The notes below the pieces were generated by a model. It was not told the DNA's origin. It worked only from the letters and a program-made list of their open reading frames with translations, and made no database searches. Both the position numbers and the translations under genes were made by a program. From Spongiibacter sp. IMCC21906 (GTDB lineage Bacteria > Pseudomonadota > Gammaproteobacteria > Pseudomonadales > Spongiibacteraceae): DNA of 64,000 nt. This document shows, in pieces, positions 16,542 to 25,678 of the stretch; the first letter of the stretch is position 1, and the number at the start of each line of letters is the position of its first letter. Location of the stretch: positions 2,619,001 to 2,683,000 of the forward strand of contig NZ_CP011477.1 of NCBI RefSeq assembly GCF_001010805.1, written 5' to 3'.

Positions 16542-17598
16542 GGCTATCGACTCGGTCAGTCAGTGCAAACAGCTCGTCACCCAAGCTGGACAACCGGCGG
16601 TGCAATTCCGCCTCATCGGCAGCCAGTCCCCAGCGCATATAAGCCCGCCCCTGCCATTGATATACCCGCACCGACAGGCCGTGCTTATAACAAAGCTGTT
16701 GCAGCAATAGCCCCCGGTCCAGCGGTAACTCAAAACTATTAAACAAGGGCGTTGAGCTTGTGGACTCAACCCAGCCAGACAAAATATTGCCAAGCATATT
16801 GGCTTGTCGCGCTGAGGCTGCAGACAAGGTTTGTCGCATCTGATGTTGCCAAGCCCGATCGGCCAGCATGACAGCCCCGGCGCTTTGAGCCAGACTATTC
16901 ACCGCCCACGGTCCCTGCATAGCATCGAGCTTGGCCAACCACTGAGGGTCGCCAAGGGCAAACCCCAAGCGCAGCCCAGGCAAGCCAAAAAACTTGCCGG
17001 TAGAACGCAATAACATAACCTTGGGCTTGCTGAGTAAACCGGTACACAGGCTTTCAATTTGCACATCCGCATACGCCTGATCTACCAACATAAACCCGTT
17101 TTCAGGTAGTAGCTGCTGCCATTGTGAAAGCTGGGCTTCTGTATACATTTGGCCAGTGGGGTTATTCGGGCTCACCAAGACCAAGTATTCAATCCCCTGT
17201 TGCCGGATTAACTCAGCCACCTTTTCAGGCTGGTCATGGGGAAAGAAAACACACTCATGTCCGGCCTGCTGCCAACGAAAAGCATGTTCTTCGTAAGCTG
17301 GCCCAGCTAGCAATACCCGCCCGACAGCCAACATTTGTGGAATCAGCTGAATGACGGCCTGGCTACCAGAGGTTGGCAGTAACTGTTGGGGATAGACGTC
17401 ATAATACTTTGCGGCAGCCTGCTGCAGCTCCGATGAGTGATACGGCAATTTAGCGAGGCCAGCCAGGCAAGAACAAGGCACCGGCCATGGCCACGGGTTA
17501 ATCCCCGTTGCCAAATCCAGCATCTCCGTATAATACTCAGCATCGGGTAACTGTAGCGGGTTGCCACCGTGATTTGGCGCCGGGATATCAATCGTCAT
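16525..17598 (-). CDS. cobC: L-threonine-O-3-phosphate decarboxylase
   Basis: A 357-aa PLP-dependent class I/II aminotransferase-fold enzyme. It makes (R)-1-amino-2-propanol phosphate for the nucleotide loop of cobalamin. The PLP Lys is Lys202 in STGKFFGLPGLRLG. PNNPTG (144-149), the TSGSQAV phosphate-binding segment and HGGNP near the N-terminus support the CobC/CobD decarboxylase group over HisC. It lies 9 bp downstream of cbiB and overlaps the tfoX-like gene, making a three-gene unit. Confidence 0.88.
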   Translation of the reverse strand: MTIDIPAPNHGGNPLQLPDAEYYTEMLDLATGINPWPWPVPCSCLAGLAKLPYHSSELQQAAAKYYDVYPQQLLPTSGSQAVIQLIPQMLAVGRVLLAGPAYEEHAFRWQQAGHECVFFPHDQPEKVAELIRQQGIEYLVLVSPNNPTGQMYTEAQLSQWQQLLPENGFMLVDQAYADVQIESLCTGLLSKPKVMLLRSTGKFFGLPGLRLGFALGDPQWLAKLDAMQGPWAVNSLAQSAGAVMLADRAWQHQMRQTLSAASARQANMLGNILSGWVESTSSTPLFNSFELPLDRGLLLQQLCYKHGLSVRVYQWQGRAYMRWGLAADEAELHRRLSSLGDELFALTDRVDSHVVHG

Positions 17599-17607
17599 TG
17601 CAGTTCA

Positions 17608-18561
17608 TCACAAAGCTACTAACACCCCTAAAATTAATACTGCTGTCAGCCACAGAAAAAATACTTTGTTGGCCAAGTTCAGCGTTCGATTTACATCCAC
17701 CGCACTGGGAGCCTCACCCTGCCCCAGTTGCGGCCGGGATTGCAGCTGGCCATGGTAGCGCGCACTGCCGCCCAGGGTCACCCCCAGCGCCGCCGCGCCA
17801 CTGGCCATCACCGAACCGGCATTGATGCTTTTCCACCGCCAACCTTGGCCCCACCAACAGCGAAACGCAGCAGGTGAGCAAGACAGCAGCGAAAAACTCA
17901 ACGCCGTAAGTTGGGCGGGAAAGAAGTTTAATACATCGTCACACCGAGCCGCGAAACTGCCAAAATGGGAATAGCGCGAACTGCGATAGCCCCACATGGC
18001 ATCTAAGGTGTTGGCCAACCGGTGTAGCACCACCGCTGCTGGGCCCGCCACCGCATACCAGAACAACGATGCAAAGAAGGCATCACTGCTATTTTCAAGG
18101 CCGGATTCCATCGCACTGCTAAGCACTTCAGCGTCGCTTAAGTTGTCGGTATCTCTGCTGACAATCCATGACAAACACTGCCGGGCCAGTACCAAGTCGC
18201 CCTTTGCCAGCGCGCTCGCAATCGGTTGGATATGCTCACTCAAGCTACGCCACCCCATCGCCAAATATAAAATCAGTGCGTCAAAGCAAAAACCAAATAG
18301 CCAATGCAGGCGCTCCAATAGCGCTGACATTGCCAATACCAACAATACCGGTGGCAATACCACTAGACACCAAGCCAGTGCACCACGAAGACGCTCAAAG
18401 AACCGGGTTTGCTGTCGATTACAGCGTTTCTCCAGAGCACTGGCGGCATTACCAAAGCCCACCAATGGATGCCATTTTTTAGGCTCAGCTAAAAAATGGT
18501 CTAGCAGGTAGGCCAATAGCCACACAGCAACAATGACGTAATAGGGATTTTGCAGAGGCAT
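17608..18561 (-). CDS. cbiB: Adenosylcobinamide-phosphate synthase
   Basis: A 317-aa integral membrane protein of the CbiB/CobD family that attaches aminopropanol phosphate to adenosylcobyric acid. The N-terminus LLDHFLAEPKKWHPLVGFGN is the classic signature (LDxxxGDPxxxxHPV type, here AEP). The internal DTDNLSDAEVLSSAMESGLENSSDAFFA and YRSSRYSHFG segments also match. Several hydrophobic helices are evident. It is first in the cbiB-cobC-tfoX unit. No B12-box riboswitch was recognised in the 184 bp upstream. Confidence 0.9.
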   Translation of the reverse strand: MPLQNPYYVIVAVWLLAYLLDHFLAEPKKWHPLVGFGNAASALEKRCNRQQTRFFERLRGALAWCLVVLPPVLLVLAMSALLERLHWLFGFCFDALILYLAMGWRSLSEHIQPIASALAKGDLVLARQCLSWIVSRDTDNLSDAEVLSSAMESGLENSSDAFFASLFWYAVAGPAAVVLHRLANTLDAMWGYRSSRYSHFGSFAARCDDVLNFFPAQLTALSFSLLSCSPAAFRCWWGQGWRWKSINAGSVMASGAAALGVTLGGSARYHGQLQSRPQLGQGEAPSAVDVNRTLNLANKVFFLWLTAVLILGVLVAL

Positions 18562-18724
18562 AACATTCCGTAAGACCGATTATTCAAAACCAGTGGCGAT
18601 GCAAAGACCAAGCGGAATTAACGAAGAAACCGGGTACGCAGTGAAAGCCCTCTCCAGAGAGAAAGCCTTAACACCAAAACCGCAGCACCAACATATTCGA
18701 GGAGTTTTTTCGACTACATCTCAA

Positions 18725-18745
18725 GTGAAGGGCTAAGCCCCTCAC
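18725..18745 (-). terminator. Hairpin directly after the amidohydrolase stop codon
   Basis: A 9-bp stem with one mismatch (gtgaagggc / gcccctcac) and a 3-nt loop abuts the stop codon on the minus strand. No adjacent T-run follows, so termination is only possible, not clear. Confidence 0.3.
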
Positions 18746-19501
18746 CTACACCGCTAACTTGTAAAACGCGGCGGCATTATCCCATAAAACCCGCTTGGCA
18801 TTACTGTCGCCGAGGGCATTACCGATAATTTCGATATCAACGGAATGAAAAGGACGGGGGGAACGGGTTGAAGGCAGATCAGTACCAAACATAAGCGCAT
18901 CGGGGTTGATGTCATACAAGCGCTTGATCGCCTGACTCACGGCAAAATCAACCCGACCAAAACCGGTTGCCTTTACCCGAATACCGCTTTCTGCCAAGCG
19001 GTACAACATAGGTAAACCTTCTTTCGATAAACCCAGATGATCGATACTGACGGCCGGCAAAGTCCGTAGCATAGACTCTATTTCGGCCAAGCTCTTGCTG
19101 TCGGCATAGATCTCAATATGCCAGCCCAGCAAATCAAAAATTCGCCAGGCAAAATCGGCCATATAATCTACACAATCAAAACCACCCCGGCGCAGATTAA
19201 AACGCACGGCACGTACGCCACCGTCAGAGAGTTGAAACAGTTCTTTATCGCTAATAGTAGGTTTCACTTGGGTAACGCCGACAAAGCCCGGCCCCAGGTC
19301 GCGAAGCGCAGTAAGCAAATATTGCTGATCGTAGCTCTGGAACGAACCTGCTACCACGGCCCCACCAGCAATGCCTAAATCAGCCGTGCGGCCCACGTAA
19401 TCATCGACGGTGAAAGGATCTGGCAAATAGCCGTTATTGGATTCGACTGGAAAATCCTGATCGACAATATGCAAATGTGCATCAAAAATCATGTGTTTCA
19501 T
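18746..19501 (-). CDS. Amidohydrolase-family (TIM-barrel) metal-dependent hydrolase
   Basis: A 251-aa protein of the amidohydrolase-2 superfamily, a class that includes decarboxylases, lactonases and hydrolases. The metal-binding HxH is seen at DAHLHIV (His9, His11). SIDHLGL and the terminal MFGTDLPSTRSP match the His and Asp ligands of the barrel. The ATG at 19501 has GGGAGG nine bases upstream. It stands alone between cbiB and a glycosyltransferase, so the substrate cannot be guessed from context. Confidence 0.8.
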   Translation of the reverse strand: MKHMIFDAHLHIVDQDFPVESNNGYLPDPFTVDDYVGRTADLGIAGGAVVAGSFQSYDQQYLLTALRDLGPGFVGVTQVKPTISDKELFQLSDGGVRAVRFNLRRGGFDCVDYMADFAWRIFDLLGWHIEIYADSKSLAEIESMLRTLPAVSIDHLGLSKEGLPMLYRLAESGIRVKATGFGRVDFAVSQAIKRLYDINPDALMFGTDLPSTRSPRPFHSVDIEIIGNALGDSNAKRVLWDNAAAFYKLAV

Positions 19502-19668
19502 GTTGAACCACCTCCCGGTTATTTTGGGTGGTGGGTTGACCGAGGCATACTACCGCCAAACAAAAATGGCGAAATCGAGGGCAACCCTACGTTTTTATTG
19601 TTTTCTTGCTGAAACCTGAACAACCAAAATCGCAGATTTACCAAAGGAATGCAAACCCTAATTCACGA

Positions 19669-20934
19669 TTAACTTTCGCTCGTATCTTCATCACTATGTC
19701 GTAGTGAGGCATTTTTGGCTTCTATCCACTGTGACATATACTGATGACTGCGTAACGATTGTTGGCGAATCATCATGCCATTAAAAAATTGCCGGCGATG
19801 AGCCTCAGGGGCAATCAGTAACTCATTGATAATATTGAAAAAATTATTTTCAAAACCCGATTTGTTAAAATTACTGTCTAACAGTGGTAAACATTGCTGA
19901 GCAGCAGCATGCCACTGCTTTTCGTTGGTATATAAATCAGCGGCAGTGGCAACAAAATCACTTGCCGTATTCGCCACGCCACCCGGCCACTGCGCCGTTG
20001 ACGCCATGCCTTCAATGCCGATATTGCTTGTAACCGACGGCGTGCCGCACTCCATAGCCTCCAGTAACTTGCCCTTTTGACCCGCACCAAAACGCAAAGG
20101 TGCCAACACCAATCTTGCCTGACTTACTATTACACACGCATTTTCAGCCCAGCCTTTTAGTAAAAATCCTTCTTTTTCACTGTGCAATTGCTGAGCTTTA
20201 GGCGGCTGATAAGCCCCATAAACGTGGCATTGCACGTTCTTTCCCAGCCTGCGCCGCAACTCTGGCCAAATATCGCGCCGCAAATATTGCACGGCATCCC
20301 AATTAGGCGCATGTCTAAAATTACCCACCACCACACAGTGTTGACGCTGACTGAACTCGGGCTGTTTCTGTCGAGCAAAAGCCAAATTGGCAAAAAGAGG
20401 TAAATGAAATAGCAATCTGGGATCAACCCCAAATTGCTCGACAAGAAGATCAACCTCAAAGGGCGAGATCATCAAACTGAGATCACATCGCCAAATCGAG
20501 GCGATTTCTCGAAAGGCTAAATCACTAAATAAATCAGCAGACAGCATTTCACGCCCTGCCTTCAGGGCTTTATGACGGGCATCCCGCAAGCAATGCAAAT
20601 CTTCGGTATCCAAAATGCGCAATGCCTTTGGGCAGGCTCGTTCCACCCGCCAGCCAAACTGCTCCTCACACACAAAGCGATCAAACACCACTATGTCAGG
20701 GTTGAGCCGCTGAACCTGTTCGTCAAAGCTGCTGCAATTCAGTTGAATACTAAAGGTGGCGACACCCAGACTAGAGAGGTCTGCCGGGTTTTGGCCAAAC
20801 TCGGCGGCACAAGCAAAGCTCACCGCAGCTCCCTGTGCTTGAAACAAGCTAATTACATCAAGGATACGACGACCAGCCGCAGAGGAGCGGGGCTCCGGCC
20901 AGACATAGCCAATAAACAAAACCTTGTTCGCCAC
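19669..20934 (-). CDS. GT4-type glycosyltransferase
   Basis: A 421-aa protein of the GT-B fold. The C-terminal half shows the GT4 donor-binding pattern, with LAPLRFGAGQKGKLLEAMEC followed by GTPSVTSNIGIEGM. The N-terminal half starts VLFIGYVWPEPRSSAAGRR, typical of the acceptor domain. It probably transfers a sugar from a nucleotide-sugar donor to a surface glycan or small molecule. No polysaccharide cluster flanks it, so it may be an orphan. Confidence 0.82.
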   Translation of the reverse strand: MANKVLFIGYVWPEPRSSAAGRRILDVISLFQAQGAAVSFACAAEFGQNPADLSSLGVATFSIQLNCSSFDEQVQRLNPDIVVFDRFVCEEQFGWRVERACPKALRILDTEDLHCLRDARHKALKAGREMLSADLFSDLAFREIASIWRCDLSLMISPFEVDLLVEQFGVDPRLLFHLPLFANLAFARQKQPEFSQRQHCVVVGNFRHAPNWDAVQYLRRDIWPELRRRLGKNVQCHVYGAYQPPKAQQLHSEKEGFLLKGWAENACVIVSQARLVLAPLRFGAGQKGKLLEAMECGTPSVTSNIGIEGMASTAQWPGGVANTASDFVATAADLYTNEKQWHAAAQQCLPLLDSNFNKSGFENNFFNIINELLIAPEAHRRQFFNGMMIRQQSLRSHQYMSQWIEAKNASLRHSDEDTSES

Positions 20935-21084
20935 CGCTTACACTGCCTTATAAAAAACAACGATTATCCCTGCTGGACGCAGTCAGTCAAAATTATTATC
21001 GAGAATCAACGGTGTAGAAAAATTGTTCGTCGATCAGCAAGCGCGCAATTGCTGCCCGCACAGTCAATTAGGCCCGTCACTATA

Positions 21085-21480
21085 TCATCCGAAAAGTTTT
21101 GAATTTCGATCATTAAGCTGTGAATTTAAGGTCCAATAATCGTAAATAATGCCCAGCAAAAATACGCCACCAGTCAGCAGATAAATAATGCCAGTCAGCC
21201 ACTTGCCCATATAAAACCGATGTAAACCGAAAACGCCCAAAAACGTCAGTAACACCCATGCGGCAGTATAACTACAATTGCCCGGTGTCCAGCGTTTGTC
21301 TGCCTGAGCATCCATTCCTGGAATTAAAAACAGGTCTATAATCCAGCCAATTAAAAACAGGCCTAGGGTGAAAAAATAGATTGTGCCTGAAATTGGCTTG
21401 CCAAAATAAAATCGGTGGGCGCCCATAAAACCGAATATCCAAAGTAGATAGCCCACTGCCATGCTATGTGTGTTTCCCAT
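21085..21480 (-). CDS. Double TM2-domain membrane protein
   Basis: A 131-aa inner-membrane protein made of two successive TM2 domains. Each has a Gly/His-Arg-Phe-Tyr turn between two helices (GAHRFYFGK near residue 20 and GLHRFYMGK near residue 86) and ends in an Asp-containing segment (WIIDLFL, IIYDYW). The arrangement looks like an internal duplication. The function is unknown. Its start overlaps the methyltransferase stop codon by one base, so the two genes are coupled. Confidence 0.8.
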   Translation of the reverse strand: MGNTHSMAVGYLLWIFGFMGAHRFYFGKPISGTIYFFTLGLFLIGWIIDLFLIPGMDAQADKRWTPGNCSYTAAWVLLTFLGVFGLHRFYMGKWLTGIIYLLTGGVFLLGIIYDYWTLNSQLNDRNSKLFG

Positions 21481-22151
21481 TACGGTCGCCTCGGTATAAG
21501 TTCAAAAATAATAGAAGCAGGTTTGGCGGATGCTTTAGCACGGGGTTCTTTGACAGAGATCACCCATAAGCCACATGCAGAAAACAAAGTAAACCAATCA
21601 CTTAAACTGCGAAAATACCAAGGATGGGCTTCTTTAAATTCATCCCCAAAACCGGCCCAGCTGCCATCACGCCACCCCGCTTCGTAATTTTCGCCATAAT
21701 CAATAAATGCTGGATGCAAGGTCTGAACCAAGCAACATCCGCCAGGCTTAATTAAGCTAGCCGCTGCAGATAACACGGTTTGGCTGTCCTCTTCTCCTAG
21801 TAACGAGAAGTTAAACACCAACATATCCACTAAGCTGGGCCAATCACCATTAGCAAACGCCTGATAACTGAGGGTGCTAAACTCACCACCACCCAATTCC
21901 GCTGCTTTTTCAATCAGTGTTGCTACGCCATCGATACCATAGCGTTCAGCCACATGCCCCTGTAAAGCCCTTAATAACCAACCTTCGCCGCAACCTACAT
22001 CAAGTATGCTATCAGGCTTTCTGGCTAATATTGCATTGACGATGGCATCGTTAGTCACCTCTACTCGACTCGCAATACGCTGCTGCCGAATCGCATTGCT
22101 CCATGCCTCGGCATTTTGCTGCCACACCGGCAATATTAATGAATCACTCAT
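21480..22151 (-). CDS. SAM-dependent class I methyltransferase
   Basis: A 223-aa Rossmann-fold methyltransferase with motif I ILDVGCGEGWLLRAL near residue 50 and a later MLVFNFSLLGEED region in the place of motif IV. It is of the small-molecule type (Methyltransf_11/12-like). It is upstream of and overlapping the double-TM2 gene. The target is unknown. Confidence 0.8.
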   Translation of the reverse strand: MSDSLILPVWQQNAEAWSNAIRQQRIASRVEVTNDAIVNAILARKPDSILDVGCGEGWLLRALQGHVAERYGIDGVATLIEKAAELGGGEFSTLSYQAFANGDWPSLVDMLVFNFSLLGEEDSQTVLSAAASLIKPGGCCLVQTLHPAFIDYGENYEAGWRDGSWAGFGDEFKEAHPWYFRSLSDWFTLFSACGLWVISVKEPRAKASAKPASIIFELIPRRP

Positions 22152-22260
22152 ATCTCATCCGCCGAGAAAATGTTGAAGCTGTTTAACGGGTATTTGCCAT
22201 TATCTGCGTAACAACCGATGATTCGCTGTAAACCAATAGGGAGAGTTACACAAACACGCT

Positions 22261-23223
22261 ATGCCACGTATTGTCTTTGAAGAAAACCGTTTACATTGTG
22301 AACCAGGAGAAAATCTGCTGGACTGTTTGTTACGGCATGGCCACAGCATTCCCTACGGCTGTAGAGCAGGCGCGTGTCAATCTTGTCTTGTGCAATTAGA
22401 ACAAGGACAGCCGCCCAGCCAAGCTCAAGCAAGTCTAACACCTAGCCAACGGCAAGATGGCCTACTACTCAGTTGCCAATGCCAGCCCGACACAGCGTTA
22501 ACCATAAGCCGATATTCGCTAAAAAACAAAATCATCACCAGCTCAGTGTTAGAAAAAACACAATTAAGCGAGACCGTTTTACGCTTGCGACTGCGACCCC
22601 AAGGCCCTTGGCGAGCCGGGCAATACATCAATTTGTGGCTGAATGAAAAATCACAAAGCCGATGTTACTCCATCGCCAGCGTCGCCAGTGAAGACCCCTT
22701 TCTGGAACTACACATTGGCTTACACCCCCATGGCTATCTCAGCCCAACACTATTTTATGACTGTATGGTTGGCGACAACATCGCTTGGCAAGGACCAATA
22801 GGAGAGTTTGTCTATCGAGACGATTTGCCCCAGGACAACATATTACTGCTAGCAGAGGGTACCGGGCTCGCACCGCTGTTGGGAATTTGCAGAGAAGCAC
22901 TACTTACAAACCCAAGCACAAATATTGAACTTTTGTGTACCGACAGCAAACCCTCAGAATATTATGGCACTGACTTATTAATGCAGCTTAAAAAGCAATA
23001 TCCACAACTAGCGTTCGGGGTGATTGAGAAGACAAAAAATGCCGAACCATACCGGGCCACAACCACCAGCCTTAAAGCGCGATTTTCGTCACTACGTGAT
23101 TACAGTGTGTATATTTGTGGCGGACCAAAATATGTGGAAACCCTACAGCGCCAATGCTTTATGGCCGGAGCAACGAGAAGTAATATTCTGATCGAGAAAT
23201 TTTTAGACTTCAGCTCGGCATAA
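22261..23223 (+). CDS. [2Fe-2S] ferredoxin-NAD(P)H reductase fusion
   Basis: A 320-aa iron-sulfur flavoprotein reductase. It has an N-terminal plant-type ferredoxin domain with Cys34, Cys39, Cys42 and Cys72 (CRAGACQSC plus a later C), then an FAD domain (RCYSIAS), then an NAD(P) domain (AEGTGLAPLLG and CGGPKYVETL). This order matches electron-transfer components of oxygenases and the ascorbate/CDP-6-deoxy reductase group. No oxygenase partner is adjacent. It diverges from the methyltransferase and converges with the GGCT-fold gene. Confidence 0.88.
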   Translation: MPRIVFEENRLHCEPGENLLDCLLRHGHSIPYGCRAGACQSCLVQLEQGQPPSQAQASLTPSQRQDGLLLSCQCQPDTALTISRYSLKNKIITSSVLEKTQLSETVLRLRLRPQGPWRAGQYINLWLNEKSQSRCYSIASVASEDPFLELHIGLHPHGYLSPTLFYDCMVGDNIAWQGPIGEFVYRDDLPQDNILLLAEGTGLAPLLGICREALLTNPSTNIELLCTDSKPSEYYGTDLLMQLKKQYPQLAFGVIEKTKNAEPYRATTTSLKARFSSLRDYSVYICGGPKYVETLQRQCFMAGATRSNILIEKFLDFSSA

Positions 23224-23238
23224 AATATTGTTCAATGT

Positions 23239-23649
23239 TTAAATTTTTATATAACCAACGTACTCTTTCATGAATTTGGCTTTTCCTCGTTGTAGAAAAA
23301 TCTCGTAATCCCAATCTTTATCACTCAAGACACTTCTATAACGTGGCCGAATAACATAGGCCTCTGCTGCACGTAAACCTTGATCGGTACTCACTTCCAC
23401 CGGAAAACGACGGTACCAACTTCCTTCAAAGGCATCCAAACGCCGCAGCGCTTCGACAGAAACATCCTCGTAAATCAAGCCTTCAACGCTTGCCCCATCT
23501 TCCTTAACTATACCTGGATACTCTTGCCCATGAACAAGATAGCGGCGATACCCTTTTAAGGTGGCTGCACAAGCCAAAAGAGGTTCCCCTGCGACCCAAG
23601 TCATAATGTCAGCGCACATCAAGCTACCATATGTAAATATCATCGCCAT
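23239..23649 (-). CDS. Gamma-glutamylcyclotransferase/AIG2-like protein
   Basis: A 136-aa GGCT-fold protein. The substrate loop FTYGSLM near the N-terminus and the candidate catalytic Glu in DAFEGSWYRRFPV are present. Members cyclise gamma-glutamyl amines or degrade glutathione derivatives, and many bacterial ones are uncharacterised. Its start lies 26 bp inside the 3' end of the upstream EAL gene, with GGAGG nine bases before the ATG, so translation is coupled. Confidence 0.82.
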   Translation of the reverse strand: MAMIFTYGSLMCADIMTWVAGEPLLACAATLKGYRRYLVHGQEYPGIVKEDGASVEGLIYEDVSVEALRRLDAFEGSWYRRFPVEVSTDQGLRAAEAYVIRPRYRSVLSDKDWDYEIFLQRGKAKFMKEYVGYIKI

Positions 23650-24823
23650 CGATATTCACCTCCTCTGAGCAAGCTATGTCGGCTAATAACACCCTATTAT
23701 TTTCCAACAAGATACCCATCGTCTGACAAAGTTTACCGGTTCGTAGATCACGATAGGGAGTGGATATAGAGTGGCGACGATGCTCCTGCTCGCCCACGGC
23801 TAGAATTTGATGAAAGTACGGCCGCATGGCCCAATTCATTCCCAGGTTTTCAAAAGTGGCACTCCAGTACCCGTCCTCAACACGACAACTTTCATAGTTA
23901 GGTGAAATTTGCTCGCCGCTGCGATGGCAGAAATAAACACGCAAAAAGCCTACCGGAGCCTCTGGTAATGCCATGACATCCACGGGGTCAGCTAATAATT
24001 GAGGCTCAATTTTCTGAAAAAACTCGGTGATATCCTGATGGAAACGAAGCTGTAATTTTTGCTGACTAATTTTCAGGGAAAGGTATTTTTCCAGCAATTC
24101 ATCCAACATTACTTTGGGGTGCTCAGGAGGAACCAGCTCCGCGGCGGGAGGGTAAAAGAAATAACCTTGAACATAACGTGCGCCACAATCCAACGCGAAA
24201 TAAAACTCTTCCCTGGTTTCCACACCTTCACACAGCAACAAACTACCCGTTCGTCTGGCCAACGCCCCCAAACTTCTCACTACATCCTTAGAAATACCGC
24301 TCATCATTCCACGTTTAAAAAATGCCATATCCATTTTAATAATGTCTGGTTCAAGGGCCACCAAACGATCAACATGGGAATGCCCTGCACCAAAATCATC
24401 AATCGCTATTTTCATTCCAGCCTGACGATAACGCTTTAATAGCATTTGCATTTTTAGCGTTTCACCAACCCCTTCGACAAACTCAATCAAAACCCGCTCG
24501 GGCGCCAAGCCACAGTGACGTGCCATTTCAATACTGGGAACCACTTGATCATCAGGAACGTGGTTCATCCATTCAGGTGAGATATTCAGTGAAAGAAATG
24601 TGTTGCCCGGATTTTTCGCCAAGTGGCGCATTGCACGCTCACGAACAGTGCGGTCTATTTGTAGCAATAAGCTTCGATCAAAGTTTGGGTCATTAAACAA
24701 AGGGCCGAGCGACTCCACCCTGGCTGACGTGTTCCGGGTTCTACCAAGCGCTTCGTAGCCAACAATCGCCTTTTTTCCCACATCGATAATGGGCTGAAAA
24801 TACGGAAAATAGTTATCTAACAT
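23624..24823 (-). CDS. EAL-domain c-di-GMP phosphodiesterase with YkuI-type sensor domain
   Basis: A 399-aa cytoplasmic protein with no transmembrane segment and no GGDEF domain. The EAL domain (about 5-235) keeps all catalytic positions: Glu24 (EAL), Asn80, Glu114, Asp142/Asp143 (DDFG), Lys163, Glu199 and Gln219. An active phosphodiesterase that lowers c-di-GMP is therefore predicted. The C-terminal part (about 260-390) resembles the PAS-like YkuI_C domain (YFCHRSGEQISPNY, HRRHSISTPYRDL). It overlaps the GGCT gene downstream by 26 bp. Confidence 0.88.
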   Translation of the reverse strand: MLDNYFPYFQPIIDVGKKAIVGYEALGRTRNTSARVESLGPLFNDPNFDRSLLLQIDRTVRERAMRHLAKNPGNTFLSLNISPEWMNHVPDDQVVPSIEMARHCGLAPERVLIEFVEGVGETLKMQMLLKRYRQAGMKIAIDDFGAGHSHVDRLVALEPDIIKMDMAFFKRGMMSGISKDVVRSLGALARRTGSLLLCEGVETREEFYFALDCGARYVQGYFFYPPAAELVPPEHPKVMLDELLEKYLSLKISQQKLQLRFHQDITEFFQKIEPQLLADPVDVMALPEAPVGFLRVYFCHRSGEQISPNYESCRVEDGYWSATFENLGMNWAMRPYFHQILAVGEQEHRRHSISTPYRDLRTGKLCQTMGILLENNRVLLADIACSEEVNIDGDDIYIW

Positions 24824-25029
24824 CTTATTTTTGTAGCCACATTAAATTTTCAAGCTGCAAAACCATTGATAAGCTATAAGACTAGCAGTGAATATAGGAC
24901 TTGTCTGTAAGTGTTTATCTTGTCAATTTGTCAATGGTATCGCCAGCTCTGTAGCTTGACCTGCCGGGAATTATTACGGATGCTACTTAGCTTTGACCTA
25001 CAGAAATAATCGAACGGAGAAATAGATCT

Positions 25030-25644
25030 ATGGCTGATCAAGCATTATTCGATCTATACCTCAGTGGCAAGCTTCAAGAAGGCTATAGCTCAGAACAGGT
25101 CTTGGAACCATTATCACGATTATTTAAACAGCCGGAGGAAAAGCTTCGTCCACTTTTATCCGGTAGACCTTATTGTATAAAACGAGGGCTAAATTCAGCA
25201 GAGCTCGGCCGTTACCAACGGGCCTTAAGCAATATCGGCTTAATTACCGCTTACCGTGACAGCAACACCCCCATAGGGAATTCATCCCAAGCGGTAAGCT
25301 CAAGCCTGTCACTTTGCCCAAGTGGAAGCCTGGTGCTTAGCGAGGCAGAACGGCAACGGCTGCCCGGACCCGACATTGACGTTAGCGATATTGTCCTCGC
25401 GCCAACAGGGAGCAGACTTCAACAAAATAGCGATGAGATTCCTGTTGAGCCACCAACAACTGCACACTTAAGTCTCGATCAACCCGGAGCGACACTTGCG
25501 GAAGCCGGATTACCTCTAGTCGAGCTAAATATCGACGATATGATTGCAGGTATGAGTTTAGCCGAGCCCGGTAGCCTGTTATCTGAACCAAAAACCCCAC
25601 CGGCCGCACCGCCAAATACAGATCACATTAAGCTGCAGGAATAA
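25030..25644 (+). CDS. Hypothetical protein with N-terminal regulatory-like repeat domain
   Basis: A 204-aa protein not confidently assigned. Residues about 1-75 (LYLSGKLQEGYSSEQVLEPL, then KRGLNSAELGRYQRAL) look like the small helical N-terminal module seen before DUF805 or RDD domains in other gammaproteobacteria. The rest is Ser/Pro/Gly-rich and low in predicted structure, with several LxEPG-type repeats (SLAEPGSLLSEP). No signal peptide or membrane helix is seen. The start ATG 25030 has CGGAG upstream. Confidence 0.6.
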   Translation: MADQALFDLYLSGKLQEGYSSEQVLEPLSRLFKQPEEKLRPLLSGRPYCIKRGLNSAELGRYQRALSNIGLITAYRDSNTPIGNSSQAVSSSLSLCPSGSLVLSEAERQRLPGPDIDVSDIVLAPTGSRLQQNSDEIPVEPPTTAHLSLDQPGATLAEAGLPLVELNIDDMIAGMSLAEPGSLLSEPKTPPAAPPNTDHIKLQE

Positions 25645-25678
25645 GTCCTTATTTTGGACCCCGTCCTGAAATGACTAT

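Noticed and set aside
18562-18745. Cobalamin riboswitch upstream of cbiB
   Set aside because: No B12-box-like sequence was found in this interval on the minus strand.
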